Source: Muribaculaceae bacterium
Lineage (GTDB): Bacteria; Bacteroidota; Bacteroidia; Bacteroidales; Muribaculaceae
Direction of reading: 5' to 3'
Length of the DNA stretch: 63,755 bases
NCBI GenBank assembly: GCA_017940245.1
Contig: JAGAYZ010000039.1
Location: 1 to 63,755, forward strand
Positions 63,709-63,755 of the stretch are shown here, piece after piece. The stretch's first letter is position 1; each line of letters begins with the position of its first letter. The position numbers and the translations under genes were made by a program. Under the pieces are notes generated by a model. That model was not told the origin of the DNA, made no database searches, and saw nothing but the letters and a program-made list of their open reading frames with translations.

Positions 63709-63755
63709 ATGGAGAACGCCTATAAAAAACTGCTGGGCTATATACTGCCCAGTGA
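63709..63755 (+). CDS. Transposase start (ISAon1-like), partial
   Basis: Only 15 full codons are visible (MENAYKKLLGYILPS), then the window ends. The opening resembles the short first ORF of ISAon1-type elements in Bacteroidetes (M-x-x-x-Y-x-x-L-L-x-x-x-L-P). The strong promoter and the position after a truncated gene support an IS. The family call is tentative. Confidence 0.4.
   Translation, partial: MENAYKKLLGYILPS

Noticed and set aside
1-63755. tRNA, rRNA, CRISPR arrays, prophage structural genes
   Set aside because: Looked for by eye on both strands and not found.

Overview
The window is from a Bacteroidetes gut commensal, most likely of the family Muribaculaceae or close to it. Evidence: SusC/SusD pairs, a hybrid two-component regulator, promoters with the Bacteroidetes -7 box TAnnTTTG, dockerin-like duplicated DxDGDGKVDVSDVNA modules, and C-terminal secretion-type tails ending in Y-N-x-x-G...K-x-x-K. 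Family level is inference; no rRNA or marker gene is present. I found no tRNA, rRNA or CRISPR array.

Layout. (1) 1-300: the 5' part of an IS4-family (DUF4372) transposase and one end of its IS, inserted into a large secreted-protein gene whose remainder runs to 3533. (2) 3534-3868: a composite palindromic repeat and a promoter, then a GH3 gene to 6214. (3) 6215-27657, minus strand: a long polysaccharide utilisation locus (PUL) unit. In transcription order it has a clan GH-D enzyme, an IPT/NHL lipoprotein, SusC, SusD, a surface glycan-binding lipoprotein, GH92, two tandem GH30, GH3 with PA14, DUF1573, mannose-6-phosphate isomerase, a dockerin-tailed metallophosphoesterase and a GH43 lipoprotein. 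(4) 27939-32176, minus: a separate GH2-GH92 unit, closed by a terminator. (5) 32381-59634, plus: a hybrid two-component system regulator (HTCS) overlapping a GH43 (exo-beta-1,3-galactanase type), then four modular transcription units: FG-GAP/GH2/acetylesterase; a multi-CBM dockerin protein plus a GH30 (beta-1,6-galactanase type) with dockerin; a second multi-CBM protein; and GH3 plus a GH2/FG-GAP/dockerin fusion. A GH43 with its own promoter ends this part. (6) 59640-63755: AT-rich accessory DNA with an ORF-less group II intron behind a terminator, a vsr fragment, a YhcG-type PD-(D/E)XK nuclease, an HNH nuclease, a small gene, a 5'-truncated gene and the start of another transposase.

How it fits together. 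The plus-strand enzymes (GH43 of the 1,3-galactanase type, GH30 of the 1,6-galactanase type, GH2s, GH43, esterase) suggest a type II arabinogalactan-like substrate. The minus-strand set (two GH30 resembling beta-1,6-glucanases, GH3, two GH92, phosphomannose isomerase, phosphoesterase) suggests a beta-1,6-glucan plus alpha-mannan glycan such as a fungal wall. Both are inferences. Five promoters on both strands share a conserved 19-bp motif placed exactly 38 bp before the -7 box, so the two halves look like one regulon, probably under the HTCS at 32381. A second notable point is that the adjacent FG-GAP and GH2 genes (37549, 39522) reappear as one fused protein (53645), which suggests the two act together.
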